Source of the DNA: JBPYFK01 sp051984675
GTDB lineage: Bacteria; Actinomycetota; Actinomycetes; Mycobacteriales; Pseudonocardiaceae
DNA: 29,912 nucleotides
Assembly (NCBI GenBank): GCA_051984675.1
Contig: JBPYFK010000182.1
Coordinates: forward strand, 1 to 29,912
Direction of reading: 5' to 3'
Of the stretch, positions 17,127 to 25,606 are shown one piece after another. The notes beneath the pieces are model-generated. The model was not told the DNA's origin. It made no database searches and saw only the letters and a program-made list of their open reading frames with translations. How positions within the stretch are numbered: position 1 is the first letter of the stretch; each line of letters starts with the position of its first letter. A program made the translations under genes and the position numbers.

Positions 17127-20100
17127 ATGAACCTGTTTGACACCTTGCTGGTCGCCAACCGCGGCGAGGTCGCGTTGCGGATCTTCCGCGCCGCTGCCGT
17201 GCTCGAAGTCGGCACGGTCGGCGTGCACTCCGCGGACGACGCCGATTCGCTGCACGTGGCGCGCTGCGACGAGGCCGTGGCTCTGCCCGGAAGCGGTGCC
17301 GCCGCCTACCTCGACGTCGACGCCATCGTCGACGCCGCCTGCAGGACCGGTGCGCAAGCCGTCCACCCGGGATATGGCCTCCTCTCGGAAAGCGCGGCGC
17401 TGGTCGCGGCGTGCGCGCAGTCCGGGCTGGTGTTCGTCGGGCCCGATCCCGACGCGTTGGAGCTCTTCGGTGACAAGGCGAAGGCGCGCGGGCTGGCAGC
17501 AGAGCTGGGCATCCCGACGCTGCCCGGCACCGCGGCGGCGACACTGCCGGAGATGGAGCGCTTCCTCGACTCACTCGAACCGGATTTCTCCCACGGACGC
17601 ACCCAAGCGGTGATCAAGGCCGTCGCGGGCGGCGGCGGGCGCGGCATGCGCGTGGTGCGCACGCGCACCGAACTCGCGGACGCGTTCCAGGCGTGCCGCG
17701 CAGAAGCACAGGCCGCGTTCGGCTCAGAGCAGCTGTATATCGAGCGCATGCTCACCGATGCCCGCCACGTCGAGGTGCAGGTGATCGGCGATGGGCGCGA
17801 GGTCGCGCACCTGTGGGACCGGGACTGCAGCGTGCAGCGGCGCCATCAGAAACTGGTCGAGATCGCGCCCAGCCAGGGCCTCGAACCGCAGCTTCGCCAG
17901 CAGGTGCTGCAGGCCGCGACGCGGCTGCTGCACCAGGCCCGGTACCGGGGCGTGGGCACCGTGGAATTCCTGATCCGCGACGAGGACTTCTTCTTCCTGG
18001 AAGTCAATCCGCGGCTGCAGGTCGAGCACACCGTCACCGAGGAAGTCCTCGGCCTGGACCTGGTACGCAACCAGCTGGAGATCGCTGCGGGTGCCAGCCT
18101 TGCCGAACTGCGTCTGAGCCAGCAGCACGTGCCGCAGCCCCGGGGTTGCGCGGTGCAGGTGCGGATCAACGCCGAGACGATGACCGCCGACGGGCAGATC
18201 CTGCCGCAGTCGGGGGCGTTGGACCGCTTCGACCTGCCCACCGGCCGCGGCATCAGGGTCGACACGGCCGCGCGTCCCGGATACCGGCCCCATCCCGGGT
18301 TCGACTCCTTGCTGGCCAAGATCGTGGTGCACGACGCGACCGGTTTCGCGGCGGCGCGCCAGCTGGCCAGGCAGGCACTGGCTGAGACGCGGATCGTCGG
18401 CGTCGGCACGAATCTCGGCCTGCAGCAAGCGATTCTCGACACCGACGAGTTCGCCGCCGGGCGGTGGCGCACCTGTGACCTGGAGAGGCGTCTCCCGCTG
18501 CTGCTGGGCGCGGCACCGACCGCGCCGCTGGCCGACACATCTGCGCTGACAGCCCCGCTGAGCGGCTCGGTCGTCTCGGTCGAGGTCGCGGCGGGCGACG
18601 TCGTCGCCCGCGGTCAGATCGTGATGACGCTGGAAGCGATGAAGATGCAGCACGTCCTGCGGGCGGATCGCAGCGGTGAGGTGACCCGGCTGCACGTCCG
18701 GGAAGGCGATCTCGTCCACGCCGGAGAACCGGTCGCCTGCGTGGTCGAACGCGACGATCTGGACATCACCGAAGCCGCCGGGCAGCAGCTCGACCCCGAC
18801 CACATCGGGCCCGAGCTGGCCCGGCTGCTGGAACGCGCGAAGCTGCTGGCCGACGAGAACCGGCCGCAGGCCGTGGGCAAGCGCCACGCACGCGGGATGC
18901 GAACAGCGCGAGAGAACGTGGCTGATCTCGTCGATGCGGGCACCTTCACCGAGTACGGTCGGTTCGCCGTCGCCGCGCAGCGGGGGCGCCGGTCGGTCGA
19001 CGACCTGGTTCGCAACACTCCCGCCGACGGCATGATCACGGGCGTGGGCCGCGTCAACGGGGCCCTGTTCGGTCCCGACCGCAGCACGTGCGCGGTGCTG
19101 GCCTACGACTACACCGTGCTCGCCGGGACCCAGGGCCACTTCAACCACCGCAAGACCGACCGCATCCTCGACATCGCGCGGCAGCGGGACTACCCGGTCG
19201 TGCTTCTCGCGGAAGGCGGCGGTGGGCGCCCTGGCGACGTCGACATCCCGAAGGTCGGCGGTCTGGACACCCCGTCGTTCCTCGCGCTCGGCGCGCTCAG
19301 CGGCCGGGTGCCGACGATCGGCATCGCAGCCGGGCGGTGCTTCGCGGGCAACGCGGCCCTGCTCGGCACCTGCGACGTCGTGATCGCCACGCGCGATGCC
19401 AACATCGGCATGGGCGGACCGGCGATGATCGAAGGCGGTGGGCTCGGTGTGCACGCCCCCGAGGAGATCGGGCCGATCGAGGTGCAGACCACCAACGGCG
19501 TGGTCGACATCGCGGTCGCCGACGAGGCCGAGGCCGTCGCGGTCGCCCAGCGGTACCTGTCGTACTTCCAGGGCGACATCGCCGAGTTCACCGAGCACGA
19601 CCAGCGCGAACTGCGCCACGTGGTCCCGGACAACCGCAAGCGCGGCTACGACGTCCACGCCGCGATCGACATCCTCTGCGACGCCGGTTCCGTGCTGGAG
19701 TTGCGGCCGGAGTTCGGGCGATGCGTGATCACGGCGCTGGTGCGCGTCGCGGGTCGGCCGATGGGTCTGATCGCCAACAACCCCCTCGCGCTCGGCGGTG
19801 CGATCGACGCCGACGGTGCCGACAAGGTGGCGCGGATGCTGCAGCTGTGCGAGGTGTTCGGACTGCCGGTGATCTCGCTGTGTGACACGCCCGGGTTCAT
19901 GGTCGGCCCGGAGTCGGAAAAGACCGCGACCGTGCGGCATTTCGGTCGGCTTTTCGTGCGCGGCGCGCATCTGACCGTGCCGATGGCCACCGTGGTGCTG
20001 CGCAAGAGCTACGGCTTGGGCGCGATGGCGATGGCCGGTGGCACGCTCACGAAACCGGTGTTGACCGTCGCGTGGCCGAGCGGGGAGTTCGGTGGCATGG

Positions 20101-20360
20101 GCCTGGAAGGGGCCGTGCGTCTCGGTTTCCGGCGGGAGCTGGATGCGATCAGCGACCCGGCACAGCGCGAGCGGCGCTACGAGGAACTGGTGGCGCAGAT
20201 GTACGAGCACGGCAGTGCCCTCAACACCGCGATGTTCCTGGAGATCGACGACGTCATCGACCCCGCCGAAACCCGCGCACTCCTGCTGTCCGCGCTGCCT
20301 CCGGTCCCACGCCGAGGCTGGACCAACCCTCACGCACGCCCCTACGTCGACCCCTGTTGA
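17127..20360 (+). CDS. Single-chain long-chain acyl-CoA carboxylase (BC-BCCP-CT)
   Basis: This 1077-residue protein joins all the parts of a biotin-dependent carboxylase. Biotin carboxylase spans about 5-455: N-R-G-E-V-A at 11-16, H-P-G-Y-G-L-L-S-E at 80-88, ATP-grasp loop G-G-G-G-R-G-M at 168-174, E-V-N-P-R-L-Q-V-E-H at 292-301. A biotin carrier domain spans about 473-541, with E-A-M-K-M and biotin lysine K506. A fused carboxyltransferase (both halves) covers about 560-1065, with G-G-G-G-R-P-G-D (697-704), C-F-A-G-N-A (738-743) and C-D-T-P-G-F (919-924). This matches the single-chain long-chain acyl-CoA carboxylases known from mycobacteria, which carboxylate acyl-CoAs using ATP and bicarbonate. 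Chain-length preference is not visible. ATG 17127 is chosen because a GGAGGAG tract lies directly upstream, though unusually close (2-6 nt). A promoter and a TetR-like operator precede it. Confidence 0.9.
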   Translation: MNLFDTLLVANRGEVALRIFRAAAVLEVGTVGVHSADDADSLHVARCDEAVALPGSGAAAYLDVDAIVDAACRTGAQAVHPGYGLLSESAALVAACAQSGLVFVGPDPDALELFGDKAKARGLAAELGIPTLPGTAAATLPEMERFLDSLEPDFSHGRTQAVIKAVAGGGGRGMRVVRTRTELADAFQACRAEAQAAFGSEQLYIERMLTDARHVEVQVIGDGREVAHLWDRDCSVQRRHQKLVEIAPSQGLEPQLRQQVLQAATRLLHQARYRGVGTVEFLIRDEDFFFLEVNPRLQVEHTVTEEVLGLDLVRNQLEIAAGASLAELRLSQQHVPQPRGCAVQVRINAETMTADGQILPQSGALDRFDLPTGRGIRVDTAARPGYRPHPGFDSLLAKIVVHDATGFAAARQLARQALAETRIVGVGTNLGLQQAILDTDEFAAGRWRTCDLERRLPLLLGAAPTAPLADTSALTAPLSGSVVSVEVAAGDVVARGQIVMTLEAMKMQHVLRADRSGEVTRLHVREGDLVHAGEPVACVVERDDLDITEAAGQQLDPDHIGPELARLLERAKLLADENRPQAVGKRHARGMRTARENVADLVDAGTFTEYGRFAVAAQRGRRSVDDLVRNTPADGMITGVGRVNGALFGPDRSTCAVLAYDYTVLAGTQGHFNHRKTDRILDIARQRDYPVVLLAEGGGGRPGDVDIPKVGGLDTPSFLALGALSGRVPTIGIAAGRCFAGNAALLGTCDVVIATRDANIGMGGPAMIEGGGLGVHAPEEIGPIEVQTTNGVVDIAVADEAEAVAVAQRYLSYFQGDIAEFTEHDQRELRHVVPDNRKRGYDVHAAIDILCDAGSVLELRPEFGRCVITALVRVAGRPMGLIANNPLALGGAIDADGADKVARMLQLCEVFGLPVISLCDTPGFMVGPESEKTATVRHFGRLFVRGAHLTVPMATVVLRKSYGLGAMAMAGGTLTKPVLTVAWPSGEFGGMGLEGAVRLGFRRELDAISDPAQRERRYEELVAQMYEHGSALNTAMFLEIDDVIDPAETRALLLSALPPVPRRGWTNPHARPYVDPC

Positions 20361-20429
20361 ACCCTCCCCGGCCTGAAGGACCATCCCAGCGACACGCCGC
20401 GGCTGCGTGACGGTGTGTGGTCCGCGCCA

Positions 20430-21122
20430 CTACTTGCCGGTGGAACCGCCGGGTGTGGCGTCGGAGCTGGCCGCCTGCTCGGTGTCCTTGGGCGGCAGCA
20501 GGGCGGAGACATCCGAGCCGGTGTCGTTGACCTTGATCACGAACGGCCGCGTGTCGGTGTAGCGGACGACGCTGATCGAACACGGGTCGACCACCAGGCG
20601 CTGGAACCCGTCGAGGTGCAGGCCGAGCGCGTCGGCGAGCACCGCCTTGATGATGTCGCCGTGGGTACAGGCCAACCACACGGCGTGGGGGCCGTGCTCG
20701 GCGCTGATCGCTGCGTCATGCTCGCGCACGGCGGCCACCGCCCGGGACTGCATCGCGGCGAGCCCTTCGCCGCTGGGAAACACCGCGGCCGACGGGTGGT
20801 TCTGCACCACCTTCCACAGTGGTTCTTCGGTGAGCTCGGAGAGCTTGCGGCCCGTCCACTCGCCGTAGTCGACCTCGACGATGCGGGGTTCGACGACGGC
20901 GTGCAGCTTGCGCTGGTCGGCCAGGGCGTCGACGGTCTGCCGGCAGCGCCGTAACGGCGAGGTCACCAGCGCGTGCAGCGGCACGTCCTGCAGGCGCGCG
21001 GGCAACGCGCCGGCCTGTTGCTGCCCGGCGTCGTCCAGGCCGATGCCGCCGGTGCGCCCGGCCAGCACCCCGGAGCCGTTGGCCGAGGAACGCCCGTGTC
21101 GGAGCAGGATGAGGGTCGCCAC
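20430..21122 (-). CDS. Histidine phosphatase, MSMEG_4193 type
   Basis: This 230-residue protein belongs to the phosphoglycerate-mutase-like superfamily. The phospho-accepting histidine is H9 in L-L-R-H-G-R-S (6-12), with R59 (S-P-L-R-R), acid E83 (V-E-V-D-Y-G-E-W) and second catalytic H154 (C-T-H-G-D). The N-terminal wording (R-H-G-R-S-S-A-N-G-S-G-V-L-A-G-R-T) fits the actinobacterial subfamily TIGR03848 (probable phosphomutase MSMEG_4193), whose substrate is unknown to me. The last 20 residues are a polar Ser/Thr/Gly tail. Start GTG 21122 is chosen by homology; no clear Shine-Dalgarno is seen. In many relatives this gene neighbours DUF3090 and SCO1664-like genes; these are absent here, and a divergent aldo/keto reductase takes that place. 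Confidence 0.87.
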   Translation of the reverse strand: MATLILLRHGRSSANGSGVLAGRTGGIGLDDAGQQQAGALPARLQDVPLHALVTSPLRRCRQTVDALADQRKLHAVVEPRIVEVDYGEWTGRKLSELTEEPLWKVVQNHPSAAVFPSGEGLAAMQSRAVAAVREHDAAISAEHGPHAVWLACTHGDIIKAVLADALGLHLDGFQRLVVDPCSISVVRYTDTRPFVIKVNDTGSDVSALLPPKDTEQAASSDATPGGSTGK

Positions 21123-21271
21123 GGCGCCGAGCCTACGGGGTGGGCCAAGCCCCGGGTGGCCAGGCGGCCGGCTTGCGCAGCGGCCCCGGCCCGGTGCACT
21201 TTCGGTGGACTGTCGGCGCGCCGACGCGAGTGCCGCGCCATCGCCGGGCACAGGCAATAGGCTCAGGCGGC

Positions 21272-22255
21272 GTGGAACAGCGACAGCTCGGCCGTAGCGG
21301 GCTTCGGGTGTCCCGGCTCGCGCTGGGCACCATGACGTGGGGTGTGGACACCGACGCCGAGGAGGCGGCTGGCCAGCTGGCGGCGTTCCACGAAGCCGGC
21401 GGCACCCTTGTCGACACGGCTGATGTCTACCAGCAGGGCCGCAGCGAGGAGATCCTCGGCGAGTTGTTGGGCGACGTGGTGCCCCGCGAGGAGATCGTGG
21501 TGGCGACCAAGACCGCCGCGCGCCGCGCCCCGGGGCCCTTCGGTGGCGGCGCGTCGCGCGGAGCGCTGCTGGCGTCGCTGGACGGGTCGCTGCGACGGCT
21601 GGGAGTGGAGCACATCGACCTGTGGCAGCTGCACGGCTGGGACGCGGCGGTGCCGTTGGAGGAGACGCTGGCCGCGCTGGATGCGGCGGTGACCAGCGGC
21701 CGGGTGCGCTACCTCGGCGTGTGCAACTACAGCGGGTGGCAGCTGGCCACGGCCGCGACGCTGCGGCGGGCGACACCGGGACAGGTACCGCTGATCTCGG
21801 CGCAGGTGGAGTACTCGCTGTTGGAACGCGACGTGGAACGCGAGGTCGTCGCCGCCGCCGAGCACCACGGTTTGGGGCTGCTGCCGTGGGCACCGCTGGG
21901 CCGCGGGGTGCTCACCGGCAAGTACCGCAACGCCACGCCGTCCGATTCCCGGGGCGCGTCCCCGCACTTCGCCCGCTATGTCGAGCACCACCGCACCGAG
22001 CGGGCCGCGCGCATCGTGCAGGCGGTGGTGACCGCCGCCGAAGGTCTCGGGGCCTCCCCGCTGGCAGTGGCGCTGGCGTGGGTGCGGGACCGGCCCGGTG
22101 TGATCGCGCCGGTGGTCGGGGCCCGGGACGCCACGCAGTTGCGGACGTCACTGACCTCCGAAGAGCTGGTGCTGCCCCCCGCGATCCGGTCCGCGCTGGA
22201 CGACGTCTCCGCACCGGAGAAGGCATACCCGGAACGTAGTCTGGTCGACCGATGA
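21272..22255 (+). CDS. Aldo/keto reductase
   Basis: This 327-residue (alpha/beta)8-barrel oxidoreductase reduces aldehydes or ketones with NADPH. The catalytic tetrad is D48, Y53, K80 and H121 (L-V-D-T-A-D-V-Y; A-T-K; L-H-G). C-terminal V-V-G-A-R (P-V-V-G-A-R-D) is the usual cofactor phosphate-binding segment. Length and order fit the large bacterial Tas/YajO-like subgroup; the substrate is unknown. The start is GTG 21272. No Shine-Dalgarno is visible, but TAGGCT (21258-21263), a fair actinobacterial -10, lies just upstream, so the mRNA may be leaderless. It is divergent from the histidine phosphatase with about 150 bp between starts. Confidence 0.88.
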   Translation: MEQRQLGRSGLRVSRLALGTMTWGVDTDAEEAAGQLAAFHEAGGTLVDTADVYQQGRSEEILGELLGDVVPREEIVVATKTAARRAPGPFGGGASRGALLASLDGSLRRLGVEHIDLWQLHGWDAAVPLEETLAALDAAVTSGRVRYLGVCNYSGWQLATAATLRRATPGQVPLISAQVEYSLLERDVEREVVAAAEHHGLGLLPWAPLGRGVLTGKYRNATPSDSRGASPHFARYVEHHRTERAARIVQAVVTAAEGLGASPLAVALAWVRDRPGVIAPVVGARDATQLRTSLTSEELVLPPAIRSALDDVSAPEKAYPERSLVDR

Positions 22256-22328
22256 GACCGAACCCCACACCCTCCCCCGACCGGTCCGCAACGTGACGGT
22301 CCGTGTTCGCCGCCGGGTGATCTCGGTT

Positions 22329-22344
22329 CCGGGGATTAACCCGG
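22329..22344 (+). terminator. Weak hairpin after the aldo/keto reductase
   Basis: CCGGG (22329-22333) and CCCGG (22340-22344) form a 5-bp stem over a 6-nt loop, 74 bp after the stop, extendable only by G-T pairs. It may end the reductase transcript or be part of the next gene's control region. Confidence 0.25.
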
Positions 22345-22432
22345 GGGTCGGACGTGACCTGGTCGCCCCGGTCGGGGATGCTGGAAGGATGGCTCGGCAG
22401 CGGGGCCGGGCCGGTGGCTGAGGAGGTTGTTG

Positions 22433-23434
22433 TTGCGCCGGTTGCTCGCCGTCTGCCTGGCCGCATCCGCAACGCTGTGTGGCTGTTCCACGGCGGCGAA
22501 CCAGGACCCGTTGCAGGTCACCGACCGGCTGGTCGCCGCGACGCCGGCGGTCTCGCCGCCTCCCGCGCGCCCGGCGCAGGGCACGGTGATCCCCGCGCCA
22601 GCTGGTGAACTGGCCCTCGTCGACCCCGCCACCGGGGTGCTGGCCGTGGCCGGGCGCGACATGAACCTGCGCCTGGTCGACACTGGCGCACCGCAAGGGC
22701 CGTCACGCACAGTGACGTTGCCGGGTGTGCCGGCGGGGCTGCGCGCGGGTGCGCGCGCCGGCACGGTGCTGGTGTCGATCCCGCAGGCCGACCAGGTCGC
22801 CCGGGTGGATGTGCGCAGCGGCTCGGTGGACACCGTGCACGTGCCCGGCGGTCCGGCCGACGCCGCCGAGGTGGGCGGACTGCTGGTGGTGGCGCGACGC
22901 GGCGCTAAGGACGTCGCCGTCGTTGACGGCAGTGGACGCCTGCTGCGTCATTCCGATCCCTTCGACGACCCGGAGCAGGTGGTGCCCGCCGGCCCGGATG
23001 CGGTGGAGGTGCTGGACCGGTTGGCGACGTCGGCGACCGAGGTCACCGTGAGCAACGCGCAGAAGGGCGCGGCGCTGCGCGCGGGCGCCGGGGCGACCGG
23101 CGAGATCACTGACCGGTTCGGGCGGGTGCTCGTCGCGGACACCCGCGGTGGGGAGTTGCTGGCGTTCTCCACCCACCCGTTGCTGCTCAAACAGCGCTAC
23201 CCGGTGCCGGGCGCGCCGTACGGGATCGCCTACGACCCGCACCGCGACCTGGCATGGGTGGCGCTGACCGCCAGCAATGAAGTGGTCGGCTACGACGTGG
23301 CCGGCGGCGAACCCGTCGAACGGTTCCGCATGTCCACCGTGCGCCAGCCCAACGCGGTGGCGGTGGACCCGCGAACTGGCGCGGTGTTCGTGGTCTCCGC
23401 GACCGGTGAAGGGATACAGGTGGTGACAACGTGA
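22433..23434 (+). CDS. Lipoprotein with YncE-like beta-propeller
   Basis: This 333-residue secreted protein is probably lipid-anchored outside the membrane. The start is taken as the last of three consecutive TTG codons (22433), because GAGGAGG (22420-22426) is then 6 nt away. The signal peptide is short: M-R-R, a hydrophobic stretch, then the lipobox L-C-G-C with C18 as the modified cysteine. The rest is made of repeated short strands with patterns such as L-A-L-V-D-P-A-T-G, V-A-R-V-D-V-R-S-G, G-I-A-Y-D-P and A-V-D-P-R-T-G-A-V-F-V-V-S. These are typical of YncE/YVTN beta-propellers used for binding rather than catalysis. The ligand is unknown. The stop overlaps the start of the DUF5703 gene (GTGA), so the two are translationally coupled. 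Confidence 0.82.
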   Translation: MRRLLAVCLAASATLCGCSTAANQDPLQVTDRLVAATPAVSPPPARPAQGTVIPAPAGELALVDPATGVLAVAGRDMNLRLVDTGAPQGPSRTVTLPGVPAGLRAGARAGTVLVSIPQADQVARVDVRSGSVDTVHVPGGPADAAEVGGLLVVARRGAKDVAVVDGSGRLLRHSDPFDDPEQVVPAGPDAVEVLDRLATSATEVTVSNAQKGAALRAGAGATGEITDRFGRVLVADTRGGELLAFSTHPLLLKQRYPVPGAPYGIAYDPHRDLAWVALTASNEVVGYDVAGGEPVERFRMSTVRQPNAVAVDPRTGAVFVVSATGEGIQVVTT

Positions 23435-23658
23435 TCGAACAGAATGGAGACGGCGCCAGCGCGGACGACGTCTGGGAATACCGCCCGCTGCGGTTGCCGC
23501 CGGCGGTAACCCGGTGCAGCGCGTCCACCCGGCTGTCGATTCACGCCGAGTTCGCCGGGTGGGAGCTGTCGCGAGTGCTGATGTACTCCGATGGCACCCG
23601 CAAGGTGTGGTTGCGGCGCCGTCGTTCCACTCCGGGAATTCCTGAACTGATCACCTGA
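23431..23658 (+). CDS. DUF5703 family protein
   Basis: This 75-residue protein starts at the GTG overlapping the lipoprotein stop. It contains W-E-Y-R-P-L-R-L-P-P (15-24), L-S-I-H-A-E-F-A-G-W-E-L-S-R-V (35-49) and D-G-T-R-K-V-W-L-R-R-R (54-64). This is the conserved body of the actinobacterial DUF5703 family. Function is unknown. It has no signal peptide, so unlike its coupled partner it stays in the cytoplasm. The operon ends in a good terminator at 23716. Confidence 0.87.
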   Translation: MIEQNGDGASADDVWEYRPLRLPPAVTRCSASTRLSIHAEFAGWELSRVLMYSDGTRKVWLRRRRSTPGIPELIT

Positions 23659-23715
23659 GGTCGTTCGCCCCCGGCGGCCTGAGCGCGCCGGTCGGGTAGG
23701 GCGGCGACCAGTTGG

Positions 23716-23737
23716 GCCGGGTTCACCAGCACCCGGC
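23716..23737 (+). terminator. Intrinsic terminator after the lipoprotein-DUF5703 operon
   Basis: GCCGGGT (23716-23722) and ACCCGGC (23731-23737) form a perfect 7-bp stem with an 8-nt loop, and a T-rich tract (AATGTTTTCTTGTG) follows. It is the most classical rho-independent terminator in the window. Confidence 0.75.
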
Positions 23738-23811
23738 AATGTTTTCTTGTGTCTAACTCGCTTAACCCTCCCTCTCCCTTCACCGCCGGTTCTTCCCGAC
23801 GGATCGACCAT

Positions 23812-23832
23812 GACCGTCTCATATGGACGGTC
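23812..23832. promoter_or_regulatory. Inverted repeat operator upstream of the D-aminoacylase gene
   Basis: GACCGTC (23812-23818) and GACGGTC (23826-23832) are perfect inverted repeats around TCATATG, itself containing the palindrome CATATG. The element lies 75 bp upstream of the amidohydrolase start and is likely a repressor or activator dyad for that gene. Confidence 0.5.
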
Positions 23833-23906
23833 TCGGCACTGCTCCACGGCGCCGGCCGCCCTGTGCGAGATTGGGACGAGCACGTCGACACGGTCAGGAG
23901 ACGCCC

Positions 23907-25475
23907 ATGCCCGGCACCGACACACCCGGCCCGGTCCTGCTGATCGGGGCGCGTCTGGCCGACGGCAGCGGCGGTCCGCTGCGCGACGCCGACGTTCTCC
24001 TCGACGGCCACGTGATCCGCGCGGTCAGCCCGCCCGGCCAGCTGACCACCCCGGCGGCCGAGGTGCGCGACCTCACCGGACTGGTCCTCGCGCCCGGGTT
24101 CATCGACGTGCACTCCCACGCCGACAACGCTCCGTTGCTCGCCTGGGACGACACCACGAAGATCCGCCAGGGCGTCACCACCGAAGTCGTTGGCAACTGC
24201 GGGTTCAGCCTCGCCCCGCACAGCAGCGCCCACGGCGCGGTCCTGGCGGAGTTCACCCAGCGGATCTTCCCTCCCCTCGACTTCGGCTGGCACCGCTTCG
24301 ACGAGCTGTTCGCCGTCACCGACTCCGCCGGTTATGTCACCAACCAGTGCCCGCTGGCCGGGCACGGCACGCTGCGCATCGCCACACTGGGCATGGCCGA
24401 CCGCGCCCCGGACACCGGCGAGCTACACGTGATGCGCACCACCCTGGCCGAGGCCTTGGAAGCCGGCGCGTTCGGCCTGTCCAGCGGGCTGATCTACCCG
24501 CCGGCGACCTTCGCCGAAACCGACGAGATGGTCGCGTTGGCCGAGACCCTCGGCCCGGACGGCCTGTATGTCACGCACATGCGCGACGAAGGTGACGGGC
24601 TGGCAGAGGCGATCACCGAGGCGCTGCGCATTGGAGCCGCCGCCGGCCGCACCCACATCTCGCACCTGAAAGCCTCCGGCAAAGCGAACTGGGGCAGGAT
24701 GCCGCACGCCCTGGCCGCGCTGCGCACCGCCCGCGACAGCGGACGCGAGGTCTCCCAGGACGTCTACCCCTACACGGCGTCGTCGACGATGCTCACCGCG
24801 ATGCTGCCCCGGCACTTCCTCGCCGGCGACGCCGCGGCCGTGCTCGCCCGGCTCACCGATCCGGGCGAGCGCGACGCCCTCGCCGCGGCATGCGAGGGCA
24901 CCGACTGGCAGGACGTGCTCGTGGCCACCACCGCGAGCCACCGCTACGAAGGGCTGACCCTCGCCGAGATCGCCGACGAGCACCGCTACAGCGGTGTGGA
25001 CGCGCTCATCGACGTGCTGGTGGCCGAGCAGCTGCGAGCGTCGATGGTGGTGTTTTCGATGCACGAGGACGACCTGCGACTGGCCCTGGCCGACGAGCAC
25101 ACCTGCCTCGGCAGTGACGGCCTCCCGCCGGGCATCGGCGGCAAGCCGCACCCCCGCCTGTTCGGCACGTTTCCCCGCGTGTTGGGGCGCTACTGCCGGC
25201 AGCGCGGCGTGCTGGAACTGCCCGAGGCGGTGCGCCGGATGACGTCGCTGCCCGCCCGCACGTTCCGCATCCCGGACCGGGGCATGGTCGCGCCCGGCTA
25301 CGTCGCCGACCTTGTCGCCTTCGACCCCGAAACCGTCACCGACGTCGGTGACTACCGTGACCCTGACCACCCGCCGGCGGGCATCGAGTGGGTGTGCCTG
25401 GGCGGGCGCACGGTGCTCGCTGACGGCGACTACCTCGGCGGACGCCACGGTCGCCGGTTGCGTCCAGCCAGCTGA
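23907..25475 (+). CDS. N-acyl-D-amino-acid deacylase family amidohydrolase
   Basis: This 522-residue zinc-dependent amidohydrolase is of the D-aminoacylase family, which frees D-amino acids from N-acyl derivatives. Metal ligands are H69 and H71 (D-V-H-S-H-A-D), C98 (G-N-C-G-F), H224 (T-H-M-R-D-E) and H253 (I-S-H-L-K). The catalytic aspartate is D404 in G-S-D-G-L-P. The C-terminal part (about 455-520; G-M-V-A-P-G-Y-V-A-D-L-V-A-F) closes the small beta-sandwich, as usual. Length is slightly above the family norm. Start ATG 23907 has CAGGAG (23895-23900) 6 nt upstream; a longer frame to 23823 would run through the inverted repeat and is rejected. Dihydroorotase- or dipeptidase-like substrates cannot be excluded. 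An FAD monooxygenase gene follows after 131 bp. Confidence 0.88.
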   Translation: MPGTDTPGPVLLIGARLADGSGGPLRDADVLLDGHVIRAVSPPGQLTTPAAEVRDLTGLVLAPGFIDVHSHADNAPLLAWDDTTKIRQGVTTEVVGNCGFSLAPHSSAHGAVLAEFTQRIFPPLDFGWHRFDELFAVTDSAGYVTNQCPLAGHGTLRIATLGMADRAPDTGELHVMRTTLAEALEAGAFGLSSGLIYPPATFAETDEMVALAETLGPDGLYVTHMRDEGDGLAEAITEALRIGAAAGRTHISHLKASGKANWGRMPHALAALRTARDSGREVSQDVYPYTASSTMLTAMLPRHFLAGDAAAVLARLTDPGERDALAAACEGTDWQDVLVATTASHRYEGLTLAEIADEHRYSGVDALIDVLVAEQLRASMVVFSMHEDDLRLALADEHTCLGSDGLPPGIGGKPHPRLFGTFPRVLGRYCRQRGVLELPEAVRRMTSLPARTFRIPDRGMVAPGYVADLVAFDPETVTDVGDYRDPDHPPAGIEWVCLGGRTVLADGDYLGGRHGRRLRPAS

Positions 25476-25606
25476 GCGCGTGGACGGCCCCACCGCGAAC
25501 CCGGGCCTGATCAACAGCAGTACGCTGACGCCCGCAACAGGTGGCAACCCACGGGCGCGCGGCGACCGGCCGCACCCCTCGGTGGAATGTGAGCGGCGGA
25601 TTCGTG

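Noticed and set aside
16957..17574. N-terminal extension of the DUF6314 gene
   Set aside because: The extra residues are arginine/proline-rich, run into the divergent carboxylase gene and lack a ribosome binding site, while GTG 16956 has one.
17724..20384. Very long open frame (886 codons) on the minus strand
   Set aside because: It lies antisense to the acyl-CoA carboxylase, whose motifs and domains are unmistakable. Long antisense frames are a by-product of G/C-biased third positions.
21123..21893. N-terminal extension of the histidine phosphatase gene
   Set aside because: The R-H-G motif belongs near the N-terminus of this family, and the extension is antisense to the aldo/keto reductase.
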